A DNA stretch of 64,000 nt from Flavobacterium sp. LC2016-12 (GTDB lineage Bacteria > Bacteroidota > Bacteroidia > Flavobacteriales > Flavobacteriaceae): positions 1 to 64,000 of the forward strand of contig NZ_JADKPT010000016.1 of assembly GCF_015351595.1 (NCBI RefSeq). The letters are read 5' to 3'. A program made the position numbers and the translations under genes. This document shows positions 42,579-52,616 of the stretch, piece after piece. Under the pieces are notes generated by a model. It saw only the letters and a program-made list of their open reading frames with translations. It searched no databases and was not told where the DNA came from. The stretch's first letter is position 1. Each line of letters opens with the position of its first letter.

Positions 42579-43973
42579 ATGAAAAAACTATTTATAATAC
42601 TTCTTTTGACACCTCTAATTTCAATTGGACAAAATATTAAAGGCACAGTTATTTCTGAAAAAGAACATCTCCAAATAGAAGACGTAAATATAACTGCGCT
42701 AAATTCTAATGCCTTTACATTAACTAATAAAAACGGTGAGTTTGCCTTAAAATTGCCTTCAAATTTTAAAGCAAAAGATAGTCTTGAATTTTCTCATGTT
42801 GGCTTTACAACTTTAAAAATTAGCTTAGAAGATTTAAACAAAATAAATTACAAAGTAGTTCTTTCCGATCAAGTCGAAAATTTATCAGAATTGACAATTA
42901 CTGCCAATGCTGGATTAAAATTGAAATCAAAACTTGCTTTCAATAAATTATCATCTTTAAAAAATCCCATTTTTTCTTTTGGATCTTGCATTAAAGATGA
43001 TAAAATTTATATTGTAGGCGGAAGTGATAGTTATGAATCTAATGCTTTAGAAGCTCTAAAAGCAAAAAACATTAACTCTGAAGATCCTAGATTTTTGCAA
43101 AAATATCTTGATGAGCTTGCAGCTCAATATTCATCAACATTTTACAAAGGCGATTTGTTAATTTACGATATTAAAAAAAATTCCTGGACATCATCTGAAG
43201 CTAAATTTAAAAAAAGGGCTTTTAATAACCTTAATTATTACAACAATAACCTTTATGTTTTAGGAGGTAAAAGAGTTTCTAAAAATGGGAAATTTCAATA
43301 TCTGGAAAATGAAATCGAAGTATTTGATCTGGATAAACAAAATATTACTATTGACAAAACTTATCCGCATCAAGCTTCGAATGCTGCTTCTTTTACTTAC
43401 AAAGACAACATTATCGTATTAGGAGGTTCTATAAAAGCAACAGAAAAAGGGCAAAAAGATTTTACAAACAAAGTACATCTTTACAATATAACTTCTGGCT
43501 ATTGGTACAAGCTTCCAGATATGCCAATTGCAAAAGAAACATCAGGAACAATAATTGATGATAAAATTTATCTTATTGGAGGAAACAATGGTAAATCGTT
43601 AGTAGATATCGAAAGTTTTGACTTAACAACTGAAAAATGGCAAACTGAAGGAGAATTGTTCTCTGGTTATGACAATCCAGCTGTTACATCTAATAATGAC
43701 ATCATTTATTTCTTCGAAGATCGAAAAATGTGTGTTTATGATACAAATTCAAAACAACTTAAAGAATATTTAGTTGAACTAAGTATGAAATCTTCGGCAA
43801 TTTATTTTTTTGACAATAAATTATATATTGCAGGAGGAAACATATTTATAAATTATGCTACAGCTCCTACTGCAAATGTATACAGCATAAATATTGATGA
43901 ATTTGACACTACAAAACCAAATCGGATTAAAGTTTTATCAAGAGGATTAAATTTAGCAAAAAACACTAATTAG
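42579..43973 (+). CDS. Carboxypeptidase-like regulatory domain plus Kelch propeller protein
   Basis: A 464-residue secreted protein. A signal peptide (residues 1-16, LISIGQ) is followed by a CarboxypepD_reg-like beta-sandwich (about 18-95) of the type found at the start of SusC-family proteins, with GTVISEKEHLQIEDVNIT and FSHVGFTTLKI. A six-bladed Kelch-type propeller (about 110-445) follows, its blades marked by the repeats IYIVGG, LYVLGG, IIVLGG, IYLIGG and LYIAGG. It would bind proteins or glycans at the cell surface. No catalytic residues are evident. Confidence 0.85.
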   Translation: MKKLFIILLLTPLISIGQNIKGTVISEKEHLQIEDVNITALNSNAFTLTNKNGEFALKLPSNFKAKDSLEFSHVGFTTLKISLEDLNKINYKVVLSDQVENLSELTITANAGLKLKSKLAFNKLSSLKNPIFSFGSCIKDDKIYIVGGSDSYESNALEALKAKNINSEDPRFLQKYLDELAAQYSSTFYKGDLLIYDIKKNSWTSSEAKFKKRAFNNLNYYNNNLYVLGGKRVSKNGKFQYLENEIEVFDLDKQNITIDKTYPHQASNAASFTYKDNIIVLGGSIKATEKGQKDFTNKVHLYNITSGYWYKLPDMPIAKETSGTIIDDKIYLIGGNNGKSLVDIESFDLTTEKWQTEGELFSGYDNPAVTSNNDIIYFFEDRKMCVYDTNSKQLKEYLVELSMKSSAIYFFDNKLYIAGGNIFINYATAPTANVYSINIDEFDTTKPNRIKVLSRGLNLAKNTN

Positions 43974-44038
43974 CTGATCTATTTTTAAAATTTAAAAATC
44001 CATCGCAGTGGCATTTGATTCAAATTTAACATTAAAAA

Positions 44039-44062
44039 AACGCCCTGTTTTCACAGAGCGTT
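44039..44062 (-). terminator. Terminator of the aconitase A gene
   Basis: A 10-bp stem, one G-U pair on the minus strand (44039-44048 with 44053-44062), with a T-run (complement of 44033-44038) on the minus strand. Confidence 0.75.
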
Positions 44063-44085
44063 TTATTATAATTGAATTTTAAAGA

Positions 44086-46350
44086 TTAAGCTTTTCCAGC
44101 AGCAATTAAGTTTAATGCAGAACCAGCAACAAACCAGCCAATTTGACCAGCATTGTAAGTATGGTTTGCCAAAATAATATCTTTGCTACCATCTGCGTGA
44201 AGAAACTCCAATGTTAATGGTTTTCCTGGAGCAAATTCCGTTAAATCAGTAAAATTAATAGTGTCATTCTCCTGAATTTTATCGTAATCCGCTTCATTAG
44301 CGAAAGTCAATCCTAAAAGACCTTGTTTTTTAAGGTTTGTTTCGTGAATACGAGCGAAAGATTTCACTAATACCGCTTTTACTCCTAAGAAACGTGGTTC
44401 CATTGCAGCATGCTCACGAGAAGAACCTTCTCCATAGTTGTGATCTCCCACAACTATTGACGGAACTCCGGCAGCTTTATAAGCACGAGCCACAGCAGGA
44501 ACTGCATCATAATCTCCTGTTAATTGATTTTTAACCGAGTTTGTTTTTTGATTGAAGGCATTCACAGCACCAATCAACATATTATTAGAAATATTATCTA
44601 AGTGCCCACGGAAACGCAACCATGGCCCAGCCATAGAAATATGGTCAGTAGTACATTTTCCGAATGCTTTGATTAATAATTTTGCACCTGTGATATTTTT
44701 ACCATCCCAAGCATCAAAGGGAGCTAATAATTGCAGACGGTCCGATGTCGGACTCACAACAACCTGAACTCCTGATCCATCTTCTGCCGGAACCTGAAAA
44801 CCTGGATCTTTAACATCAAATCCTCTTGGAGGCAATTCATCTCCTGTTGGAGCTTCAAGCCTTACTTCTTCTCCATCTTCATTGATTAAAGTATCAGTTA
44901 ACGGATTAAAACCTAAATCACCTGCAATTGCCATAGCAGTAACCAATTCCGGAGAACCAACAAAAGCTAAAGTATTTGGATTACCATCTGCACGTTTTGA
45001 GAAATTACGATTGAAAGAGTGAACAATCGTGTTTCTTTCCTCTTTCTCTGCTCCTTCTCTGTCCCACATACCAATACATGGCCCACAGGCATTAGCAAAA
45101 ACAGTAGCACCAATTTTTTCGAAAGTATCGATGAACCCATCTCTTTCAATTGTATAACGAACTACTTCAGAACCCGGAGTAATGGTGAATTGAGATTTAG
45201 TTTTTAAGTTTTTAGCACTTACTTGTCTCGCCAGAGAAGCCGCACGAGAAATATCTTCGTAAGAAGAGTTTGTACAAGAACCAATTAAACCAACCTGAAT
45301 TTGTAATGGCCAGTTATTTTTGATTGCTTCTTCTTTCATTTTAGAAATAGGAGTAGCTAAATCCGGAGTAAAAGGACCGTTTAAGTGCGGTTCTAATTCA
45401 GATAAATTGATTTCGATCACCTGATCAAAATATTTTTCCGGATTAGCATAAACTTCAGCATCTCCAGTTAAGTAAGAAGCTACTTTATCTGCAGCATCAG
45501 CAACATCAGCTCTGTTTGTAGAACGTAAATAACGACTCATAGAATCATCATAACCAAAAGTTGAAGTTGTAGCCCCAATTTCAGCACCCATGTTACAAAT
45601 AGTACCTTTACCGGTACAAGACATAGAAGTAGCACCTTCACCAAAATATTCAACGATTGCACCAGTACCACCTTTTACCGTAAGAATACCAGCAACTTTA
45701 AGGATAACATCTTTAGGAGCAGTCCATCCTGATAATTTACCAGTTAATTTTACTCCAATTAATTTAGGGAATTTAAGCTCCCAAGCCATACCCGACATAA
45801 CGTCTACGGCATCTGCTCCACCAACACCAATTGCTACCATTCCTAAACCACCTGCATTTACAGTATGAGAATCGGTACCAATCATCATTCCGCCCGGGAA
45901 CGCATAATTTTCAAGTACTACCTGGTGAATAATTCCGGCTCCTGGCTTCCAGAAACCAATTCCGTACTTATTAGAAACTGACGATAAGAAATCGAAAACT
46001 TCGTTACTTTGTGTTTTTGCTCGCGCCAAATCGGTTGCAGCATCTACTTTTGCCTGAATCAGGTGATCACAGTGAACTGTTGTAGGAACCGCTACTTTAG
46101 GCTTTCCAGCGTGCATAAATTGCAATAATGCCATTTGAGCAGTTGCATCCTGACATGCTACACGATCCGGTGCAAAATCAACATAATCAACTCCTCTTCC
46201 AAACGCCTTCGTCGGATTTCCATCCCAAAGGTGATTGTACAAAATTTTCTCCGTTAAGGTAAGTGGACGACCTACAATCTCGCGTGCTTTGTCAACACGA
46301 CCTGGCATGTTCTCATACACTTTTTTAATCATTTCAATATCAAAAGCCAT
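44086..46350 (-). CDS. acnA: Aconitate hydratase, mitochondrial-type
   Basis: The start is at 46350 (MAFDIEMIKKVYENMPG); an upstream in-frame ATG (46398) would add 16 poor residues. The 754-residue enzyme interconverts citrate and isocitrate in the TCA cycle. The iron-sulfur cluster cysteines are in LIGSCTNSSYEDI and in ANACGPCIG. The swivel-domain motif GDHNYGEGSSREHAA is intact. Length and motifs match the mitochondrial-type class found in Bacteroidota. It lies 121 bp after acnB, separated by a terminator, so it has a separate promoter or relies on readthrough. Confidence 0.93.
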   Translation of the reverse strand: MAFDIEMIKKVYENMPGRVDKAREIVGRPLTLTEKILYNHLWDGNPTKAFGRGVDYVDFAPDRVACQDATAQMALLQFMHAGKPKVAVPTTVHCDHLIQAKVDAATDLARAKTQSNEVFDFLSSVSNKYGIGFWKPGAGIIHQVVLENYAFPGGMMIGTDSHTVNAGGLGMVAIGVGGADAVDVMSGMAWELKFPKLIGVKLTGKLSGWTAPKDVILKVAGILTVKGGTGAIVEYFGEGATSMSCTGKGTICNMGAEIGATTSTFGYDDSMSRYLRSTNRADVADAADKVASYLTGDAEVYANPEKYFDQVIEINLSELEPHLNGPFTPDLATPISKMKEEAIKNNWPLQIQVGLIGSCTNSSYEDISRAASLARQVSAKNLKTKSQFTITPGSEVVRYTIERDGFIDTFEKIGATVFANACGPCIGMWDREGAEKEERNTIVHSFNRNFSKRADGNPNTLAFVGSPELVTAMAIAGDLGFNPLTDTLINEDGEEVRLEAPTGDELPPRGFDVKDPGFQVPAEDGSGVQVVVSPTSDRLQLLAPFDAWDGKNITGAKLLIKAFGKCTTDHISMAGPWLRFRGHLDNISNNMLIGAVNAFNQKTNSVKNQLTGDYDAVPAVARAYKAAGVPSIVVGDHNYGEGSSREHAAMEPRFLGVKAVLVKSFARIHETNLKKQGLLGLTFANEADYDKIQENDTINFTDLTEFAPGKPLTLEFLHADGSKDIILANHTYNAGQIGWFVAGSALNLIAAGKA

Positions 46351-46420
46351 AAGTATAATTGTTTTTGTTTTTTTTATTTTGAACATGACAAGATACAAAA
46401 AATAGAGTAGCCATAAAAGA

Positions 46421-46447
46421 AAAAGCCCGAGAATAACTCGGGCTTTT
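46421..46447 (-). terminator. Terminator between acnB and acnA
   Basis: An 11-bp perfect stem (46421-46431 with 46437-46447) with AATAA loop and a T-rich flank on the minus strand. Confidence 0.85.
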
Positions 46448-46471
46448 GCATATAATTAACTAATCTTATGA

Positions 46472-49243
46472 TTACATAACTAATAATTTATGAGAAGGTG
46501 CAAATCTGGTCAAATTGATACCATCTACTGCAGCTGTATACTCATCTAAAGTAGGAGTTCTTCCTAGGATTGTAGACAATACTACAACTGGTGTTGAAGA
46601 AAGCAATGACTCTCCTTTTTTACCTTCAGTATCCTCAACAACTCTTCCTTGGAAAAGACGCGTAGAAGTTGCCATTACAGTATCTCCTTTTGCAGCTTTT
46701 TCCTGATTACCCATACAAAGGTTACATCCTGGACGCTCTAAATACAACATTTTCTCATATTCTGTACGTGCAGCACCTTTGGGAGCATTGTCATCAAATT
46801 CGAAACCTGAGTATTTCTGTAAAACTTCCCAGTCACCTTCAGCTTTAAGCTCATCTACGATGTTATAGGTTGGAGGTGCAACTACAAGTGGCGCTTTAAA
46901 CTCAACCTTCCCGTGTAGATTTTCTATGTTTTTAAGCATCTGAGCAAGGATTTTCATATCTCCTTTGTGAACCATGCAAGAACCAATAAATCCAAGATCT
47001 ACTTTCTTATCTCCTCCGTAGAAAGATAAAGGCCTGATAGTATCGTGAGTATATCTTTTAGAAACATCAACGTTGTTCACGTCTGGATCAGCAATCATTG
47101 GTTCAATAATCTGATCAAGGTCAACAACTACTTCAGCGTAATATTTAGCGTTTGAATCTGGAGTTAAGGCCGGTTTCTCTGCTGATTTAATCTCCGTAAT
47201 TCTCTTATCTGCTTTATTGATCAATCCTTGAAGAACTTGTTTATGATTGTCCATTCCCTTGTCAATCATGATCTGGATTCTTCCTTTTGCAATCTCTAAT
47301 GATTCAATCAAAGTATCATCTTCAGAAATACAAATAGAGGCTTTTGCTTTCATTTCTGCAGTCCAGTCTGTAAAAGTAAATGCCTGGTCAGCAGTAAGAG
47401 TTCCAAGATGAACTTCAATAATTCTACCCTGGAATACGTTTTCACCACCAAACTTCTTAAGCATCTGTGATTGTGTAGCGTGAACTACGTCACGGAAGTC
47501 CATATAGCCCTTCATTTCTCCAACAAAAGTCACTTTTACTGATTCTGGGATTGGCATTGAAGCCTCACCAGTCGCAAGTGCAAGAGCAACAGTTCCTGAG
47601 TCGGCACCAAAAGCAACACCTTTAGACATTCTTGTATGAGAGTCTCCACCAATAATGATAGCCCATTCATCTATTGTAATATCATTTAAAACTTTGTGAA
47701 TTACGTCAGTCATTGAATGATAAACGCCTTTCGGGTCACGAGCTGTGATTAATCCGAAATCATTCATAAATTTCATCAATTTTGGAATATTGGCCTGAGC
47801 TTTTTTATCCCATACAGAAGCTGTGTGGCAACCAGATTGGTATGCACCATCAACGATTGGAGAAATTACTGTAGCAGCCATAGATTCTAATTCCTGAGCA
47901 GTCATAAGACCAGTCGTATCTTGCGAACCTACAATATTTACTTCTACGCGGACATCAGAACCAGCGTGTAATACTTTACCCGGAGTTATTCCAACAGCAT
48001 TTCTGTTAAAGATTTTCTCTACTGCTGTAAGACCTTGTCCTTCAATAGAAATTTCTTTTGACGGAGCAAATACAAGAGGAGCTTCAATATCTAAAACTTT
48101 AGCTGCAAATGTTTGAAGTTTTTTACCAAATACGATTGCATATGATCCACCAGCTTTTATGAATTCCATTTTCTGAGGCGTAAATGCCTTAGAAATATCA
48201 ATAAGCTCTTGGTCTCCGTTATAAAGTTTCTTTGTTTTTGTATTTATTGTAAGTACAGTTCCGGTAGCAACAGAATATGCTTCTTCCAGAATTGGCTCGT
48301 TATTTTCATTACGAATAACGTTACCATCTGCATCTAATTTTTTAACCCAGTTTTTAAGATCCAAACCAATACCACCTGTAACATCTACAGTTGTTAGGAA
48401 AATTGGCGAAATACCATTTGTTCCTGCAACGATTGGAGCAATATTAATGAATGGAACATATGGACTTGCTTTCTTACCAGTCCAAAGTGCCACGTTGTTT
48501 ACACCTGACATTCTTGATGAACCTACACCCATCGTACCTTTTTCAGCAATCAACATAACGCTAGCGTCAGGATGTTTTGCTTGTAATGCCTGAATTTCCT
48601 CTTGTGCCTGAGGAGTAATCATACATTTACCATGAAGTTCACGATCAGAGCGCGAGTGAGCCTGATTACCAGGAGATAATAAATCTGTTGAAATATCACC
48701 TTCACCAGCAATAAAAGTAACCACCTTAATTTCTTCAACTACTTCTGGCAATGCAGTAAAGAATTCTGCTTTGGCATAGCTTTCAAGAATTTCTCTAGCG
48801 ATTGCGTTATCGTTTTTAAATGCCTCTTTTAGACGATCTGTATCTGCCTCATAAAGGTAAACTTGTGTCTTAAGAACATTTGCTGCTTCTTTTGCAATAG
48901 CAACATCATTACCTAGCGCTAAATCCAATAAAACTTCAATAGAAGGCCCACCTTTCATGTGTGATAATAATTCAAAAGCAAAAGCAGGTGTTATTTCTTT
49001 AACCTCGAATTGACCAAGAATGATTTCTTTTAAAAATTTAGCTTTAAGACCAGCAGCACTAGTAGTTCCTGGTACCACATTATAAATAAAGAAGTTAAGA
49101 GAATCTTCTCTGTACTCATTATTCAAATCTTTAATTTGCTCGATGATATCACTTAATAGTTCTGCACCATCGATTGGCTTTGGGTGAAGCCCTTGTGTTT
49201 TTCTTTCTCCAATTTCTTGGATGTAATCCTTATAAATGTTCAT
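46472..49243 (-). CDS. acnB: Bifunctional aconitate hydratase 2 / 2-methylisocitrate dehydratase
   Basis: A 923-residue AcnB. The N-terminal HEAT-like region (about 1-160) is followed by the swivel domain and the cluster-binding domain with cysteines in GFIGSCMVHKGD and in the PGCNLCMGNQEKAA motif near the C-terminus. AcnB acts in the TCA cycle and in propionate (2-methylcitrate) metabolism and in other bacteria binds mRNA when it loses its cluster. Having AcnB and the unrelated AcnA in tandem is unusual enough to note. A promoter-like box (49283-49290) is upstream. Confidence 0.95.
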   Translation of the reverse strand: MNIYKDYIQEIGERKTQGLHPKPIDGAELLSDIIEQIKDLNNEYREDSLNFFIYNVVPGTTSAAGLKAKFLKEIILGQFEVKEITPAFAFELLSHMKGGPSIEVLLDLALGNDVAIAKEAANVLKTQVYLYEADTDRLKEAFKNDNAIAREILESYAKAEFFTALPEVVEEIKVVTFIAGEGDISTDLLSPGNQAHSRSDRELHGKCMITPQAQEEIQALQAKHPDASVMLIAEKGTMGVGSSRMSGVNNVALWTGKKASPYVPFINIAPIVAGTNGISPIFLTTVDVTGGIGLDLKNWVKKLDADGNVIRNENNEPILEEAYSVATGTVLTINTKTKKLYNGDQELIDISKAFTPQKMEFIKAGGSYAIVFGKKLQTFAAKVLDIEAPLVFAPSKEISIEGQGLTAVEKIFNRNAVGITPGKVLHAGSDVRVEVNIVGSQDTTGLMTAQELESMAATVISPIVDGAYQSGCHTASVWDKKAQANIPKLMKFMNDFGLITARDPKGVYHSMTDVIHKVLNDITIDEWAIIIGGDSHTRMSKGVAFGADSGTVALALATGEASMPIPESVKVTFVGEMKGYMDFRDVVHATQSQMLKKFGGENVFQGRIIEVHLGTLTADQAFTFTDWTAEMKAKASICISEDDTLIESLEIAKGRIQIMIDKGMDNHKQVLQGLINKADKRITEIKSAEKPALTPDSNAKYYAEVVVDLDQIIEPMIADPDVNNVDVSKRYTHDTIRPLSFYGGDKKVDLGFIGSCMVHKGDMKILAQMLKNIENLHGKVEFKAPLVVAPPTYNIVDELKAEGDWEVLQKYSGFEFDDNAPKGAARTEYEKMLYLERPGCNLCMGNQEKAAKGDTVMATSTRLFQGRVVEDTEGKKGESLLSSTPVVVLSTILGRTPTLDEYTAAVDGINLTRFAPSHKLLVM

Positions 49244-49282
49244 AATGGAGGTATTTTCTAGGTATTTTTATTTTTTTGTTCG

Positions 49283-49290
49283 CAAATTTA
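49283..49290 (-). promoter_or_regulatory. -7 box of acnB
   Basis: The minus strand reads TAAATTTG, matching TAnnTTTG, 39 bp upstream of the start codon at 49243. Confidence 0.5.
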
Positions 49291-49595
49291 GCTATTAAAG
49301 CCGAGAATTAAAAAAAATATAATAGAAGTCGCCTTTTCAAAAATTATTATTGTTAAAAAACGATTTTGACCGCCTGTTTTTGCCAAAACCTCAATTTTAT
49401 ATTAAAATAATGAATTATTGGTATTTTAAAATCTTTTCTTTAACAAAGTCGAAATTTGTTGTTAGAAACGAAGTGAGATTTTACCTCGTTTTTCACTAAG
49501 AATCTTTCTAAATAAGAATTTATAACGTTATAGTTGCGTTTTTTCTTTCTTTTTAAACTTCTTTTTCTTCATTAATATTAAAACTCACAGAAACA

Positions 49596-49635
49596 AAAAA
49601 AGCCTGACAATTTAAAAATATTGTCAGGCTTTTTT
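49596..49635 (-). terminator. Terminator of moxR
   Basis: A 15-bp perfect stem (49596-49610 with 49621-49635) with a 10-nt loop, 18 bp past the moxR stop codon. Confidence 0.85.
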
Positions 49636-49653
49636 ATTGCATTTTATATTGCT

Positions 49654-50607
49654 TTACAACAACTTCTGAATAATAATATCCTCAGATATTCCTTCAGCAT
49701 CTGCTTTATAATTTTTAATAATCCTGTGACGTAAAATTCCGCTTGCAACAGCTTTTACATCTTCAATATCGGGAGAAAATTTACCATTAAAAGCAGCATG
49801 TGCTTTTGCAGCTAATATTAAATTTTGAGAAGCTCTCGGACCTGCACCCCAGTCTAAATAGTTTTTTACAAAATCGTTAGATAATTTATTATCTGGACGA
49901 GTTTTGCTTACTAAAGTCACAGCATATTCAATAACATTATCGGCAACAGGAATTCTGCGGATCAAATGCTGAAAATTGATAATTTCCTGCGCAGTAAACA
50001 ATGGATTGATCGTTGTTTTAGCATCAGATGTTGTACGTTTTACAACCTGAACTTCTTCTTCAAAAGTTGGATACTCTAATTTTATAGCAAACATAAAACG
50101 GTCTAATTGCGCTTCAGGTAACGGATATGTTCCTTCCTGCTCAATTGGGTTTTGAGTTGCCAATACAAAGTATGGTAAATCTAATTTGTAATTCTGTCCT
50201 GCAATAGTTACCGAACGCTCCTGCATTGCTTCAAGTAAAGCTGCCTGAGTTTTTGGTGGAGTTCTGTTAATCTCATCAGCCAAAATAATATTGGAGAAGA
50301 TAGGACCTTTGATGAATTTAAACTGTCTGTTTTCATCCAGAATTTCACTTCCCAAAATATCCGAAGGCATTAAATCTGGAGTAAACTGAATTCTTTTAAA
50401 ATCTAATCCTAAAGCCTGAGACAAAGTGTTTATCATTAGCGTTTTTGCCAGACCCGGAACTCCAATTAAGAGAGCGTGCCCTCCTGAAAATATACAAAGT
50501 AAAATTTGATCTACAACTGCATCCTGGCCTACAATAATTTTTGCTATTTCTGATTTTAATTCGTTTCTCTTTTGAACTAAATTATGAATTGCTGTTACGT
50601 CAGACAT
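49654..50607 (-). CDS. MoxR-family AAA+ ATPase
   Basis: A 317-residue AAA+ chaperone. Walker A is GVPGLAKT (about residues 55-62), Walker B is LADEINRTPPKTQAALLEAM, and sensor 1 is in LATQNP. MoxR proteins usually help fold or activate a partner metalloprotein or a von Willebrand-type protein encoded beside them. No DUF58 or VWA gene is near in this window, so the partner is elsewhere or unknown. A terminator separates it from the SurA-like gene upstream. Confidence 0.92.
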   Translation of the reverse strand: MSDVTAIHNLVQKRNELKSEIAKIIVGQDAVVDQILLCIFSGGHALLIGVPGLAKTLMINTLSQALGLDFKRIQFTPDLMPSDILGSEILDENRQFKFIKGPIFSNIILADEINRTPPKTQAALLEAMQERSVTIAGQNYKLDLPYFVLATQNPIEQEGTYPLPEAQLDRFMFAIKLEYPTFEEEVQVVKRTTSDAKTTINPLFTAQEIINFQHLIRRIPVADNVIEYAVTLVSKTRPDNKLSNDFVKNYLDWGAGPRASQNLILAAKAHAAFNGKFSPDIEDVKAVASGILRHRIIKNYKADAEGISEDIIIQKLL

Positions 50608-50627
50608 TTAAGTATGTTTTTAAATTG

Positions 50628-50669
50628 AAAAAGAGTTAGCTCTATGAATTCATAAAACTAACTCTTTTT
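50628..50669 (-). terminator. Terminator of the SurA-like gene
   Basis: A 12-bp stem (AAAAAGAGTTAG with CTAACTCTTTTT) lies between the SurA-like gene and moxR, only 20 bp before the moxR start codon, so it could also tune moxR expression. Confidence 0.75.
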
Positions 50670-50685
50670 ATTTATTTAATAAAAA

Positions 50686-52116
50686 TTATTTTTTCAACCA
50701 ATTGTTAGCAAAAGCACAATCTCTGTATTCTCCAATAATTTTAATGTACGTATCTTTAATCTTAGTATCGAACCATTTTCCAATTGCTTCAATCTGTTTT
50801 TCTTTCAATGCCAAATCTTTAATTTTTGTATAATCTTTAGCATAATCAGCAACGTGCTCATCAATTCTATTTGTAACAGTAATTAATTTATACGTTTTTT
50901 TTCCTTTTTCATCTGTACTTAAAAGTGGCTGAGAAACTTCAGTGTCCTTTAAATTTGAAACCTGACTGTACAATGTTGGGTCCATTTTAGTCAACTCAAA
51001 ACGTGTATCTTGTGTATTAGGATTTATCAGGATACCACCATTTGCTCTTGTTTCTTTTTCATCAGATTCGGTTCTTGCCGCATCTGCAAAAGAAATTTCA
51101 TTACCAACTATCTTATTCCTGATATTAGTAATTCTTTCTTTTGCCTCTTTTAAAGCATCTTCAGAAACAGTTGGTGAGATCAGAATATGACGTAATTCAA
51201 CTTCTTGTCCTTTAATCTTATCTACCATTATAATATGATAGCCATAAATAGTTTTAAAAGGATCTGAAATTTCACCTTCCTGCAAACTAAATGCGACATC
51301 CTTGAACTCTTTTAAGAAAGGAGTTTTTCTTGTCATTTTATAATAACCTCCATTTGATGAAGATCCTGGATCCTGCGAATATAAAACTGCTTTTGTTGCA
51401 AAACTTGAACCTTCAACAACGTCTTTTTTAATAGCATTTAACCTGTCGATTACTTTTTGCTCATCTTCTTTTGAAACTTTTGGTTCTACCACAATCTGTG
51501 CTACTTCCATCTCAGCGCCAAAAGTTGGCAAATCATCTTTTGGTATTTTTTTAAAGAAATTACGAACCTCCTCTGGAGTAATCGTTACTCCATCAACAAT
51601 TTTATCTCTCATCTCTGAAGATAATTTTTGTTCTTTCAAAATATCAGCAAAATACGTTTTAAACTCTTCTACAGAACTTTTTTTATAATATTCAACTACT
51701 TTGTTAATATCACCAACTTGTTTTACCATATAGTTCAGTCGGTCTTCCATCATTCCCCTTACTTCTGCATCACTTACTATGATACTATCCTGAATTGCCT
51801 GATGCGCATATAGTTTATCTTCTAAAAGTTTACCAAGCATCTGACATCTTGTAATATCTTTCACATTCCCTCCCTGAGCAGCAATTTCTAAAAATCCTTT
51901 ATCAATATCTGAATCTAAAACAATATAATCTCCAACAGTAGCAATAATACCGTCAACTTTAAGCTTCTGTCCAGTAGGAACTTCAACTGGTTTTTGAGCT
52001 ACAACATCCGGAATGATTTCCTGAGCTGAAACAACTGAGTTGAAAAAAAGTAAAAAACACATTGTCAACACTAGTTTGTAATCAATTGTTTTTAGCTGTA
52101 ATTTTTTTAATAACAT
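50686..52116 (-). CDS. Periplasmic peptidyl-prolyl isomerase (SurA-like)
   Basis: A 476-residue protein. The signal peptide ends at NSVVSAQ (about residue 32). An N-terminal SurA-type chaperone domain and two parvulin (rotamase) domains follow: the first (about 180-290) has the EVAQIVVEPK strand and the second (about 300-410) begins VELRHILISP. The length is close to SurA. It should assist outer-membrane protein folding. Downstream, past a terminator, is moxR. The physiological clients are not readable from the sequence. Confidence 0.88.
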   Translation of the reverse strand: MLLKKLQLKTIDYKLVLTMCFLLFFNSVVSAQEIIPDVVAQKPVEVPTGQKLKVDGIIATVGDYIVLDSDIDKGFLEIAAQGGNVKDITRCQMLGKLLEDKLYAHQAIQDSIIVSDAEVRGMMEDRLNYMVKQVGDINKVVEYYKKSSVEEFKTYFADILKEQKLSSEMRDKIVDGVTITPEEVRNFFKKIPKDDLPTFGAEMEVAQIVVEPKVSKEDEQKVIDRLNAIKKDVVEGSSFATKAVLYSQDPGSSSNGGYYKMTRKTPFLKEFKDVAFSLQEGEISDPFKTIYGYHIIMVDKIKGQEVELRHILISPTVSEDALKEAKERITNIRNKIVGNEISFADAARTESDEKETRANGGILINPNTQDTRFELTKMDPTLYSQVSNLKDTEVSQPLLSTDEKGKKTYKLITVTNRIDEHVADYAKDYTKIKDLALKEKQIEAIGKWFDTKIKDTYIKIIGEYRDCAFANNWLKK

Positions 52117-52616
52117 TATTTTAAATTTAATTTGAATGTAAAGATCTTGCCTTCGTACTTCGTTTTTAAACTAAGAATCACTAAATAATAAAGATCTAGT
52201 TCTTTTTAACTTATAACGAACAAAAATAACAATTCAATCACATAATACAACTATCAGCCATACTATTAACAAAAAATTATATGGCTTGCATTTCAATTTC
52301 ACAAATAGAAGCAGTTTCTTAATGGTTATTCATTAAAAAGAGGATTAAATCTTATTCTCATTTTTTTTTAGGAATTACTTTATTCGGAATATCAACAAAA
52401 GACAAATAACTAAATTTCAAGCAAATAAAAAAAAGTTTTAAACACTACAACGTTTTCGCGGTATAATTATTTTCTTATAAAAGTAAACCGAATTAAAAAA
52501 CATATACTTTAGATGCGTAATTAATAATTTTTATGTTATAAAATTGAGGATATTTCTTTTAAACACTTAAAAATCGACAATTATAAACTTTATTAACCCA
52601 TAACCAAATCTAAATT
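52117..52616. other. 500-bp AT-rich divergent spacer
   Basis: The spacer separates the SurA-like gene from the amylase gene. No open reading frame, repeat family or TAnnTTTG box is convincing. A GTTTTCGCGG stretch (about 52451-52460) stands out as the only GC-bearing motif and could hold a regulator site. Confidence 0.4.

Larger units (their letters stand above)
49244..49653. other. 410-bp gap between moxR and acnB
   Basis: The gap holds the acnB promoter box (49283-49290) and the moxR terminator (49596-49635). The rest is AT-rich and no gene or repeat was seen. Confidence 0.7.
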
